Below are positions 1 to 6,500 of a stretch of 35,707 nt of DNA, piece by piece. Both the position numbers and the translations under genes were made by a program. The notes under the pieces were generated by a model, which did no database searches, was not told the origin of the DNA, and saw only the letters and a program-made list of their open reading frames with translations. Source of the DNA: a bacterium (GTDB taxonomy: Bacteria > Bacteroidota > Ignavibacteria > Kapaibacteriales > UBA2268). Where the stretch lies: contig JAUIIX010000032.1 of NCBI GenBank assembly GCA_030431515.1, positions 1 through 35,707 on the forward strand, written 5' to 3'. Positions within the stretch are counted from its first letter, which is position 1. Every line of letters begins with the position of its first letter.

Positions 1-679
1 CTAAAATATCTTGTTCTTTATCTTTAATACTACCTGTTGGAAAGTTTAAGTTTGACGAAGATATTGCTTTTGATACTTGAAGTATTGAAATATCATAATG
101 TTTTAATTTATTCCCATCAACATTAATACTAATTTCCCTATCAGCTCCACCAATTAAATTTACTTGTGCAACACCTTCAATTCTTGCTATTTCAGGTCTT
201 ATTTTATCTTCAAATAGTTTAGTAAACTTAACATCTTCCATTGTTGAAGTTGCACCTAATCGCATAATAGGCATTTCATCAAGTGAAAATTTTCCTATAC
301 TTGGTTCAATTATATCATCAGGTAATTGTGATGCTATTGCATCTAATTTTCGAGTAGCATCTAATACTGTTTTATCAATATCTGCTCCATATTTTAATTC
401 AACAATTACAGTTGAAAAACTCTCGAAAGATATGGTTTTAGTTCCTTCTAAATTCTCTAAAGAAGAAAGAGCATTTTCGATTGGTTTAGTAACCGAAAGT
501 TCAACTTCAGAAGGTGGTGCCCTAGGGTATCCTGTAGAAATAGTGATTACAGGTGAGGAAATATCTGGTAATAATTCATAAGTTAAATTAGTGTAACCAT
601 ATATCCCAAAGAAAACTAAGATACTAAATATCACCACAATTAATGTAGGTCTTTTTACTGCTATTTCTGTTATATTCAT
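1..679 (-). CDS. RND efflux pump inner-membrane subunit (AcrB/MexB type), N-terminal part only
   Basis: The reading frame is open from an ATG at 677-679 down to the left edge of the window, giving 226 residues of a protein normally around 1000-1050 aa. It begins MNITEIAVKRPTLIVVIFS, the typical first transmembrane helix of hydrophobe/amphiphile-type RND pumps, followed by the conserved periplasmic start (LLPDISSPVITIS, YPRAPPSEVE, KPIENALSSLENL). A later stretch (EGVAQVNLIGGADREI) matches the porter subdomain. In this family the pump exports drugs, detergents or other amphiphiles using the proton gradient, working with a fusion protein and a TolC channel. Both partners lie directly upstream, 29 bases away, so this is the third structural gene of a tripartite operon. 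The substrate cannot be told, because the transmembrane proton-relay residues lie outside the window. Confidence 0.93.
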   Translation of the reverse strand, partial: MNITEIAVKRPTLIVVIFSILVFFGIYGYTNLTYELLPDISSPVITISTGYPRAPPSEVELSVTKPIENALSSLENLEGTKTISFESFSTVIVELKYGADIDKTVLDATRKLDAIASQLPDDIIEPSIGKFSLDEMPIMRLGATSTMEDVKFTKLFEDKIRPEIARIEGVAQVNLIGGADREISINVDGNKLKHYDISILQVSKAISSSNLNFPTGSIKDKEQDIL

Positions 680-708
680 TTTGATTTCGTTTTATTAATT
701 CTAAATTA

Positions 709-1785
709 TTAATTATTGATTATTTCGATTGCTCTTCCATTGTCTAAATTTAGTTGTCCAGTTGCAATTACTTTGTCCTCTAATTTTAACCCATCAAGTA
801 CAACAACTCTATCTTTAAGACTTCTTCCTACTTTTACTTTTATTAACTTTGCTTTACCATCTTTAGCAATGTATACCATAGGTTGTTTTAAGCTTCCAAT
901 TAAACTTTTTCGAGGTATTGTTAAAGCGGGTTCTTTATAACTATTTGATGTATTAGGGATATAAACCACTCCGTACATTCCTGCCTTCAATGGATATTCT
1001 TTGCTATTAGGAAGTTCAACAGATATTTTATACTTTCTTGCTTCATCAGCTTGTACACCTATTTGATTAACTATTCCTTCAAATTTGACAGAAGGATAAA
1101 CTTCAGTAATTATGTTAACTTTCTGATTTACTTTTAACTTAACAATGTCTTTTTCATCTACTTTTACAATTATTTTCATATTATTAATGTCTACAACGTT
1201 TAATATTGCTGTACCTAAATTTGCAAAACTTCCATCTTCTAAAAATACTTCTTTAACTACTCCGCTCATCGGAGAATTGATTGTAGAATATTTTAATTGT
1301 TGTTTTATCGATGTAACATTTGTTTCTTGTCTTTTTAGTCCTAGGCTTATTTCTTCGAATTGAGTTAAACTTATAGCACCAACACCAAGTAAATTTTCAT
1401 ATCTTTCCATATCTTTTTTAGCTTTCTCTAAATTAGCTATTGCTGTTGCCAATTGTGAGCTTATACTAGCATCATCAATAGTTGCTAACTTTTGACCTTT
1501 TGAAATACTTTGACCTTCATTTACTAATATACTACTTAATCTTCCTTGCATTTCAGCTATTAAATTTATTTCTTTTCTTGCTTCAAATGTACCGATTAAC
1601 TCTAAATCACTATCAATTAATTCAGACTTCACATCAGCTATTGAAACAGGTATTTTTGCAATAATAGTTTCAGTTTGTTTTGCTTTCTTATCTATTGCTT
1701 CTTTATTACTTGAAAGAGTTGTTATACCCCATACAATTATAATAACTAATATTGATACTGGTATTATAACTTTCATTTTTTTCAT
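709..1785 (-). CDS. RND efflux periplasmic adaptor (membrane fusion protein, HlyD/AcrA family)
   Basis: This 358-aa protein has an N-terminal membrane anchor (about residues 5-24), so it is tethered in the inner membrane with its body in the periplasm. The two halves of the lipoyl/barrel-sandwich domain are visible at about residues 71-105 (EMQGRLSSILVNEGQSISKG) and 168-200 (SPMSGVVKEVFLEDGS). They are separated by an alpha-helical hairpin at 106-167 that would contact the TolC channel. The remainder is the beta-barrel and membrane-proximal part. There are two closely spaced ATGs (1785 and, three codons on, MK); the first is used here. It starts 10 bases after the tolC stop, so the genes are almost certainly co-transcribed. 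Family and role are secure; the substrate is unknown. Confidence 0.93.
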   Translation of the reverse strand: MKKMKVIIPVSILVIIIVWGITTLSSNKEAIDKKAKQTETIIAKIPVSIADVKSELIDSDLELIGTFEARKEINLIAEMQGRLSSILVNEGQSISKGQKLATIDDASISSQLATAIANLEKAKKDMERYENLLGVGAISLTQFEEISLGLKRQETNVTSIKQQLKYSTINSPMSGVVKEVFLEDGSFANLGTAILNVVDINNMKIIVKVDEKDIVKLKVNQKVNIITEVYPSVKFEGIVNQIGVQADEARKYKISVELPNSKEYPLKAGMYGVVYIPNTSNSYKEPALTIPRKSLIGSLKQPMVYIAKDGKAKLIKVKVGRSLKDRVVVLDGLKLEDKVIATGQLNLDNGRAIEIINN

Positions 1786-1795
1786 TTTGTTTTTC

Positions 1796-3151
1796 CTAAT
1801 TATTGTTTGAATTGATTAATTGAACTAACTTTCCACTTACTTTTAGATGCTCTAACTCTGCTAACTTATAATTAAGCAGAGCTGTTATATACATTGATTG
1901 CGCTTCATTTAGACTTGTTTCTGCATTTAATAGATCAGTTAATGGAGCTACACCTTCATGGTATGAAATTTTAGTAATTTCATACAATTCTTGTGCTAAT
2001 TTCATATTATCTTGTTGTGTTAAAATAGAAATTTCATATTGTTCCATTTTAATTTTTGCGTTTTCGTATTCTAGATTTGCTGCATTTTTTAAATTCTTTT
2101 TGCTTAATTCTAATTGTTCTAAAATTAATTTATTTTCTTGAAGTTGAATTTTTGTTCTAAAACCATCAAAAATCGGAATTGATAAATTCAGACCCCAAAC
2201 ACCTGATTTAAAGTCACTATATTTATCATTAGTAAAGTTAAACTCGTTAGATTGACCTGTATAATTATATCTTGCAAATGCTGATAATGTAGGTAAAAAA
2301 TCAGACTTTATTACATTCCTATCTTTTTTGTTTAATTCTATTTGTTGTTTTAACAATCTATAATCTAAATTTTCTTCTAGTAAAATTGTATTTGATAATG
2401 GGAACTTATCAGAATCATTTAACTTTTCAGTTAATGATATTGGTTGATCATTTTCTAAATCTAAATAAAATCTAAACACATTAATTTGCTGAGCAGAAGC
2501 TATATTTATATTAGTAAGTTCCGAACCTACATTTGTTCTATTTACTTTTAATTGATCTACATCTAACTTTTTAAGAATTCCATTATCATATTGAGCTTGA
2601 GCAATTTTTACTAAATATTCAATTTTTTCATAGTTAGATAAAACAATTTCACGTTGCTCTATTGTTATTTGATGTTGAATATATAATTGAATTACATTAT
2701 ATACTAAATCTTCAATTTTAGATAATGTCTGTAAATTATAAATATCTTCTGATATTCCTAACTTACTTACTATTGCTATACTTTTGCCATTAAATAAAGT
2801 CTGATTAACTTCAATTCCAGCACTTGTACCATGCCTAACACCAAATTTTACAGGTATTTGTCCTTCTTGACCAAACATAGCACCTGGTAATAATTGCACA
2901 GGTAGAGAAAAGTTGTCGGTATATCCTAAAGTTCCACTTATTTTTGGATAAAAAGCACTATAAGCAGCATCAATTTGAGTCTTTAATATTTTTTCATTCA
3001 TTTTTACCCTTTTAAGATCAGGGTTGTTCTTTAGAGTAAGTTCGACAGCTTTTCGTAAATCAAGATAGAGAGTATCTCGATTATTATTTTGTCCTGATAA
3101 ATTTATTACGCATATTAGCATAACAATTAATATCTGCAGTGAATATCTCAT
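1796..3151 (-). CDS. TolC-family outer-membrane efflux channel
   Basis: This 451-aa protein has a cleavable signal peptide (MRYSLQILIVMLICVINLSG). Two outer-membrane efflux protein repeats follow, each built of long amphipathic helices plus short beta-strands (first at about residues 25-215, second at about 250-440). The start of the mature protein (LDLRKAVELTLKNNPDLK) and the segment GLNLSIPIFDGFRTKIQLQ are characteristic of TolC/OprM-type channels, which form a trimeric exit duct through the outer membrane. It is the first structural gene of the operon. The regulator gene lies 77 bases upstream, and the gap holds an inverted repeat identical in layout to one in front of the regulator. That suggests direct control of the pump operon by the regulator. 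Confidence 0.93.
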   Translation of the reverse strand: MRYSLQILIVMLICVINLSGQNNNRDTLYLDLRKAVELTLKNNPDLKRVKMNEKILKTQIDAAYSAFYPKISGTLGYTDNFSLPVQLLPGAMFGQEGQIPVKFGVRHGTSAGIEVNQTLFNGKSIAIVSKLGISEDIYNLQTLSKIEDLVYNVIQLYIQHQITIEQREIVLSNYEKIEYLVKIAQAQYDNGILKKLDVDQLKVNRTNVGSELTNINIASAQQINVFRFYLDLENDQPISLTEKLNDSDKFPLSNTILLEENLDYRLLKQQIELNKKDRNVIKSDFLPTLSAFARYNYTGQSNEFNFTNDKYSDFKSGVWGLNLSIPIFDGFRTKIQLQENKLILEQLELSKKNLKNAANLEYENAKIKMEQYEISILTQQDNMKLAQELYEITKISYHEGVAPLTDLLNAETSLNEAQSMYITALLNYKLAELEHLKVSGKLVQLINSNNN

Positions 3152-3187
3152 GATTATAAAATTCCTTATTGTTTTGTATTTAATATG

Positions 3188-3209
3188 TTGTTCGGAAAAA
3201 ACCGAACTA
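3188..3209. promoter_or_regulatory. Candidate operator for the efflux regulator, copy 1 (upstream of tolC)
   Basis: Half-sites TTGTTCGG (3188-3195) and CCGAACTA (3202-3209) are separated by six bases and match 7 of 8 positions as a dyad; the inner GTTCGG/CCGAAC is perfect. It lies 37-58 bases upstream of the tolC ATG. Layout, spacing and half-site are the same as the site at 3732-3753. No clear TTTG/TAnnTTTG core promoter was found beside this copy. Confidence 0.7.
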
Positions 3210-3228
3210 TAATTGCAAATAAAAAATG

Positions 3229-3678
3229 CTATTTTTTAAGCCATTTTTTAATAGCAATATCAATTTCTTTTGTCAAGTATTCTTGAAATTCAAGTACCTC
3301 ATTAATTCCATCATTAAATTCTTTAAACTTACTATTTTTTCTATAAACTAAAGCATTTTTTAAAAGTACATTAAATGCAGATAGATTTTTAGCCCCATCT
3401 ATTAACTTCTGCTCCCAATCTTTAGTATTAATCATAAAGTAACGTTTTCTATCTCCACTAAAAGTCCTATAGCTTACAGACCCATCTTTTTGAAGAACAC
3501 TAAGTGAATTACTGATTGAGCTTTTGCTAGCCTTTAAAAATTCTTTTATTTCATCAAAAGATGCATAAGGTGGTTCAGCTAATAATAAATAGCTAAAAAC
3601 TCTACTTTCCATAGGTGATCTACCTAATTTTTCTATTAGGACACCAAATTCTTCAACTGATTCTTTTATGTCTTTCAT
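3229..3678 (-). CDS. GbsR/MarR-type transcriptional regulator of the efflux operon
   Basis: This 149-aa protein has the layout of the GbsR branch of MarR-like winged-helix regulators. A conserved N-terminal helix contains EKLGRSPMESRVFSYLLLAE. The recognition helix region sits at about residues 42-65 (DEIKEFLKASKSSISNSLSVL), and the wing carries the GDRKRYF motif at about 75-81. A helical dimerisation tail completes the protein. It heads the minus-strand efflux cluster and is followed by tolC. The same inverted repeat occurs in front of this gene, overlapping its -33 element, and in front of tolC, so autorepression plus control of the pump is the simplest reading. The inducing ligand is not predictable. 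Family assignment is from visible motifs, not a search. Confidence 0.85.
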   Translation of the reverse strand: MKDIKESVEEFGVLIEKLGRSPMESRVFSYLLLAEPPYASFDEIKEFLKASKSSISNSLSVLQKDGSVSYRTFSGDRKRYFMINTKDWEQKLIDGAKNLSAFNVLLKNALVYRKNSKFKEFNDGINEVLEFQEYLTKEIDIAIKKWLKK

Positions 3679-3711
3679 TATTCTTTTTCTTAATTCGTGA
3701 TTTAAACTTTA

Positions 3712-3743
3712 CAAACTTACGAAATATTATTTAGTTCTGCAAA
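3712..3743 (-). promoter_or_regulatory. Promoter of the efflux regulator gene
   Basis: Read on the minus strand, TTTG (3743-3740) is followed by a 20-base spacer and then TAAGTTTG (3719-3712). This is an exact fit to the Bacteroidota TTTG-N19/20-TAnnTTTG promoter. The -7 element lies 33 bases before the regulator ATG. The -33 element falls inside the dyad at 3732-3753, so a bound repressor would block it. Confidence 0.7.
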
Positions 3744-3753
3744 TACCGAACTA
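3732..3753. promoter_or_regulatory. Candidate operator for the efflux regulator, copy 2 (upstream of the regulator)
   Basis: Half-sites TAGTTCTG (3732-3739) and CCGAACTA (3746-3753) are separated by six bases and match 7 of 8 positions. The symmetry extends outward into AT-rich sequence with one inserted base. It has the same half-site and the same 6-base spacing as 3188-3209, and it covers the -33 element of the regulator's own promoter. Confidence 0.75.
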
Positions 3754-3874
3754 ATAATATTTAATCTTTTTTTTGATTACAAAGGGAATCATTATGTTAA
3801 CATATTGGATAATATGTTTTTATAAAAACATTACAATTATCAAAATATTTTAATTTATTTTTATGAGTTTTAAT

Positions 3875-3993
3875 AAACCTTCAACAAATTCTTATGGCTT
3901 TACATTTAGTAGCTTTGAAAATGGGAAAGTAAATCTCAAGATGATCATATTGAGGATATTTTAATACTTTTAACAGAAATGAATTCAGAATAA
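3875..3993 (+). pseudogene. Frameshifted 3'-end fragment of a second copy of the 4158-5438 gene
   Basis: Bases 3875-3968 align with 5322-5416, the 3' end of the intact gene downstream, with only five substitutions and one missing A (an A4 run at 3918-3921 against A5 at 5365-5369). The lost A shifts the frame. If it is restored, the fragment reads on to a TAA at 3991-3993 with its own short C-terminus. Upstream of 3874 and after about 3970 the similarity stops. An in-frame ATG at 3863 precedes the peptide KPSTNSYGFTFSSFE, but the resulting 33-codon frame is not a credible gene. It is best read as the leftover of a recently deleted tandem paralogue or a partial duplication. Confidence 0.8.
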
Positions 3994-4157
3994 ATAATAA
4001 ATTTTTATTTTTAAACTTTTTCTTATCGCTTTATATTATATCCCTAGATATTAAATTATTTTTATACTTGCATGTGTTTAATAATTTTGTTATACCTACC
4101 CTTTTCAATTAGATTATCCAAAATAATTTTATTAAATTTGAAAAATGAAAAATATTT

Positions 4158-5438
4158 ATGACACATATAACAATTATAATACTTATGCTATTTGGACTAC
4201 TGAAAGGAAACAATGACAAAAAGTTCTCAATAATTACTGAAGAACTAAAGAATCAAAATGATTCGATTAGATTTAATGCACTTGACAAATTAGAAAAATT
4301 AAGACTTACTCAAGATCAACAGATTTTTTCATTAAATATAGCTAAAGAAAAATTTCCAAGTGCTAAGTATGATTGGGAAACAATTCCAAGTTTAATTATT
4401 CAGACTGCTACAAAGAATATTGATGCTAAATTAGTTGAAGTAATAAAAGCAAATTTTAAAGATTATGATACTTATGCGAAAAATACATCTTTATCATCAC
4501 TTTCGAATTTTGACAATATTGAATCAATTAGAACATTTAAAGAATTAATAATTAAGTATCCAACTGAAATTAGTAGTTTATCCTTTGGAATATTAAATAA
4601 TAATTATTCATATAAACATATTATTTTTCCTGACTTGTTAAATGTATTAGATAATGAACATATAGATTCTGAAATCTTATTACTTTTTCTTAATTATTTA
4701 AACAATAATCAAATTATTACATCAGATTATAACTCACATATTGATAATTTATTGGAATTAAGCAAAAAGTATAGAAATATTGTTGAATATAGAGGTACTT
4801 TAAATGTTGATTTATGGAGTGATGATACATATCAAGATGCTCGCTTTAAATCTGGAATTATTGCAGACATATTAGGCAATTTTATCGATAAAAAAGTATT
4901 TTTAGAATTAACGAAATACTTAGAAACTAAAGATAATAAGCTTAAGATGTTTTCAGTTATTTCGCTTTTAAAATTAAAACAAGAAGTTAAACAAAATATT
5001 ATAAATGAAATTGCATCAGATTCTGAAACAAGAAACTGGTTTTATGATAATCTAAAATCATTAAATAAAGAAAACTTATTCCCAATTAATTTTAAAACAC
5101 AAGCAGCATTTGCTGAAAGTGATTTTGCAAATTGGTTATTATATCCTACTGAATTAGGAAGAATTCCAGATTCATTAGAATTAATGAAAGTAATTCAAGA
5201 AAATACTAATTCTGAAGTAGGAATAGTTGAATTTTATTTATTTAGATTTAAAAGTAATCATGAAGATTGGATAGAAAATGGTTGGATGGCTGGAGTATCA
5301 GGATATTTTCCATTAAAGGAAAAACCTTCAACGAATTCTTATGGTTTTACATTCAGTAGCTTTGAAAAATGGGAAAGTAAATCACAAGATGAACATATTG
5401 AGGATATTTTAATACTAATAAATAGTACAATTTCTTGA
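4158..5438 (+). CDS. Uncharacterised exported helical-repeat protein
   Basis: This 426-aa protein has a hydrophobic N-terminus (MTHITIIILMLFGLLKG) that looks like an export signal. Beyond it the sequence is almost entirely alpha-helical, with successive helix pairs of about 30-40 residues such as NDSIRFNALDKLEKL and DNKLKMFSVISLLKL. This resembles HEAT/ARM-like repeats, but no repeat is clear enough to assign. The C-terminal 120 residues are different, rich in aromatic residues and glycine (YFPLKEKPSTNSYGFTF). An ATG at 4145 in another frame would join this frame if one A of the A5 run at 4148-4152 were absent, giving a more conventional MKIFMTHIT signal peptide. The true start, or an indel there, is therefore uncertain. 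I do not recognise a function. A broken copy of the 3' end lies just upstream. Confidence 0.75.
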   Translation: MTHITIIILMLFGLLKGNNDKKFSIITEELKNQNDSIRFNALDKLEKLRLTQDQQIFSLNIAKEKFPSAKYDWETIPSLIIQTATKNIDAKLVEVIKANFKDYDTYAKNTSLSSLSNFDNIESIRTFKELIIKYPTEISSLSFGILNNNYSYKHIIFPDLLNVLDNEHIDSEILLLFLNYLNNNQIITSDYNSHIDNLLELSKKYRNIVEYRGTLNVDLWSDDTYQDARFKSGIIADILGNFIDKKVFLELTKYLETKDNKLKMFSVISLLKLKQEVKQNIINEIASDSETRNWFYDNLKSLNKENLFPINFKTQAAFAESDFANWLLYPTELGRIPDSLELMKVIQENTNSEVGIVEFYLFRFKSNHEDWIENGWMAGVSGYFPLKEKPSTNSYGFTFSSFEKWESKSQDEHIEDILILINSTIS

Positions 5439-5485
5439 GAATTTTGTGACTAAATTTATAATTAACAAGTAATATATAAAAATAA

Positions 5486-5517
5486 TTTGGAATTGTTAGT
5501 TATCCTAACTAATTTTG
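5486..5517 (+). promoter_or_regulatory. Promoter of the CxxC protein / globin cassette
   Basis: TTTG (5486-5489), a 20-base spacer and TAATTTTG (5510-5517) match the Bacteroidota TTTG-N19/20-TAnnTTTG consensus exactly. Transcription would start at about 5521-5525, some 35 bases before the ATG at 5560. The -7 element overlaps the right arm of one dyad (5496-5512), and the start point falls inside a second (5519-5536), so this promoter looks heavily regulated. Confidence 0.75.
5496..5512. promoter_or_regulatory. Perfect dyad in the promoter spacer (candidate operator A)
   Basis: TTAGTTATCCTAACTAA has perfect 7-base arms around TCC. It lies between the -33 and -7 elements and overlaps the first bases of the -7 box. 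It is a plausible binding site for the MarR-type regulator encoded at 6500-7108 or another dimeric factor; which one is unknown. Confidence 0.6.
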
Positions 5518-5518
5518 C

Positions 5519-5536
5519 ATTGACAATTTTGTCAAT
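5519..5536. promoter_or_regulatory. Perfect dyad at the transcription start (candidate operator B)
   Basis: ATTGACAATTTTGTCAAT has perfect 8-base arms around TT. It begins one base after the -7 element and covers the likely transcription start. The TTGAC-N6-GTCAA core is reminiscent of CRP/FNR-superfamily sites, but the spacing is CRP-like rather than FNR-like. The binding protein cannot be named. As RNA it could also form a small 5'-leader hairpin. Confidence 0.6.
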
Positions 5537-5559
5537 TTAAAAATTTTAGGGAATTTATT

Positions 5560-5793
5560 ATGACTAAACCAGTATTTTACCACGCAGGTTGCACTGTTTG
5601 CGTTAGTGCAGAAAATGATATCATCAATTTAATTGGTGCAGATAATTTAGATATCGTTCATTTTGGTATTGATAACTCTAGATTAGATGAAGCTGAAAAA
5701 GCAGGTGTTAAATCTGTTCCAGCATTAGTAACTCCAAATGGAAATGTACTACATATTAACTTTGGTGCATCAATGGCGGATTTACGCAATTAA
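5560..5793 (+). CDS. Small thioredoxin-fold protein with CTVC active site
   Basis: This 77-aa cytoplasmic protein has no signal peptide. It begins MTKPVFYHAGCTVCVSAE, a beta-strand leading into a CxxC redox pair (C11, C14) at the start of a helix as in thioredoxins and glutaredoxins. Residues 52-54 (SVP) followed by ALVTPNG fit the cis-proline loop, with P54 facing the cysteines. It is shorter than thioredoxin (about 105 aa) and near glutaredoxin size. A dithiol-disulfide exchange role, or use as a thiol sensor, is inferred. An AGGGAA ribosome site (5548-5553) precedes the ATG. It is first in line from a promoter flanked by two dyads, with a hairpin terminator after it and the globin fusion gene 74 bases downstream. 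Partial read-through would make it the leading gene of the globin cassette. Confidence 0.8.
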   Translation: MTKPVFYHAGCTVCVSAENDIINLIGADNLDIVHFGIDNSRLDEAEKAGVKSVPALVTPNGNVLHINFGASMADLRN

Positions 5794-5797
5794 TTAT

Positions 5798-5838
5798 AAA
5801 TTGCCTTGTAAATAGAAAGATTTGCAAGGCAATTTTTT
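5798..5838 (+). terminator. Hairpin terminator, possibly an attenuator before the globin gene
   Basis: A 12-bp stem with one wobble pair (TTGCCTTGTAAA at 5801-5812 against TTTGCAAGGCAA at 5821-5832) has an 8-base loop and is followed by a T-run at 5833-5838. It sits just after the small thioredoxin gene and 30 bases before the globin fusion ATG, so it would favour the first gene and reduce read-through into the rest. Confidence 0.8.
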
Positions 5839-5867
5839 AAATTTATTCTAATAAAAGAAAGAAAAAT

Positions 5868-6500
5868 ATGAAATTAGCAGTTTGGGATACTTACGTTCAG
5901 AAAGAAGATGGTGTTATTATGCACTTTGATATTTTAGTACCAGAAAATATAACAGATACTAAAATAATTTATGAATATGGAGAGAAATATTTAAAATCAA
6001 AGGGCTTAGATTTGAAAATTACTTCATCTGATAGCAACTATTGTCATTTAGAAGAGATGAATTCAGAGCAGGAAAAAGAAATAATTGAAAATAATTATAT
6101 AATTTTGGAAATGGAAAACTGCAAAGATTTAAAAAGAATAGAGAATAGAGAAGATATCGAACTTTTAGTAAATACATTTTACGATGAAGTGAGGAAAAAT
6201 GATATATTAGGATTTATATTTGATGATGTTGCCAAAGTTAATTGGGATAGTCATTTACCAAAATTATATTCATTCTGGTCGAGTATATTATTAGGTGAAA
6301 ATAGCTTCAGAGGTAACCCTATGATTGTTCATATTGGACTTAGTAAAATGACTGATATGACAGAAGTGCAATTCAATGAATGGGTTAAATTATTTACTAA
6401 AACTGTAGATTCACTATTTGAAGGTTCTAAAGCAGAAGAAGCAAAAATCAGAGCCAGCAATATTGCACAAGTTATGTTATTAAGAATAGAATCATTCTAA
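5868..6500 (+). CDS. DUF2024 domain fused to a group III truncated hemoglobin
   Basis: The 210 residues contain two domains. Residues 1-85 match the complete DUF2024 family (start MKLAVWDTYVQKEDG, then IMHFDILVPE, YGEKYLKSKG, a YCHLEE motif with C59/H60, and YIILEMENC at the end). DUF2024 is a small cytoplasmic fold of unknown function. Residues 94-210 are a group III truncated globin. Tyr105 (FYDEVR) fits B10, Phe118 the CD1 region, His129 (NWDSH) distal E7, His155 (MIVHIGL) the haem-binding proximal F8, and Trp172 (NEWVKLF) the G8 Trp typical of this group; FWSSILLG follows the E helix. All haem-pocket residues are present, so a haem protein is expected. Group III globins have been linked to O2 or NO chemistry and peroxidase-like activity, but the role here is inferred. 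The stop overlaps the next ATG by one base (TAATG), coupling it to the regulator. Confidence 0.85.
   Translation: MKLAVWDTYVQKEDGVIMHFDILVPENITDTKIIYEYGEKYLKSKGLDLKITSSDSNYCHLEEMNSEQEKEIIENNYIILEMENCKDLKRIENREDIELLVNTFYDEVRKNDILGFIFDDVAKVNWDSHLPKLYSFWSSILLGENSFRGNPMIVHIGLSKMTDMTEVQFNEWVKLFTKTVDSLFEGSKAEEAKIRASNIAQVMLLRIESF

Noticed and set aside
3863-3964. Small gene encoding MSFNKPSTNSYGF...
   Set aside because: The frame follows the paralogue only to residue 19 and then is shifted by the missing A; better explained as a pseudogene fragment.
5519-5536. Classical FNR box
   Set aside because: The half-sites TTGA and TCAA are separated by eight bases, not the six of TTGAT-N4-ATCAA, so FNR cannot be named on this evidence.
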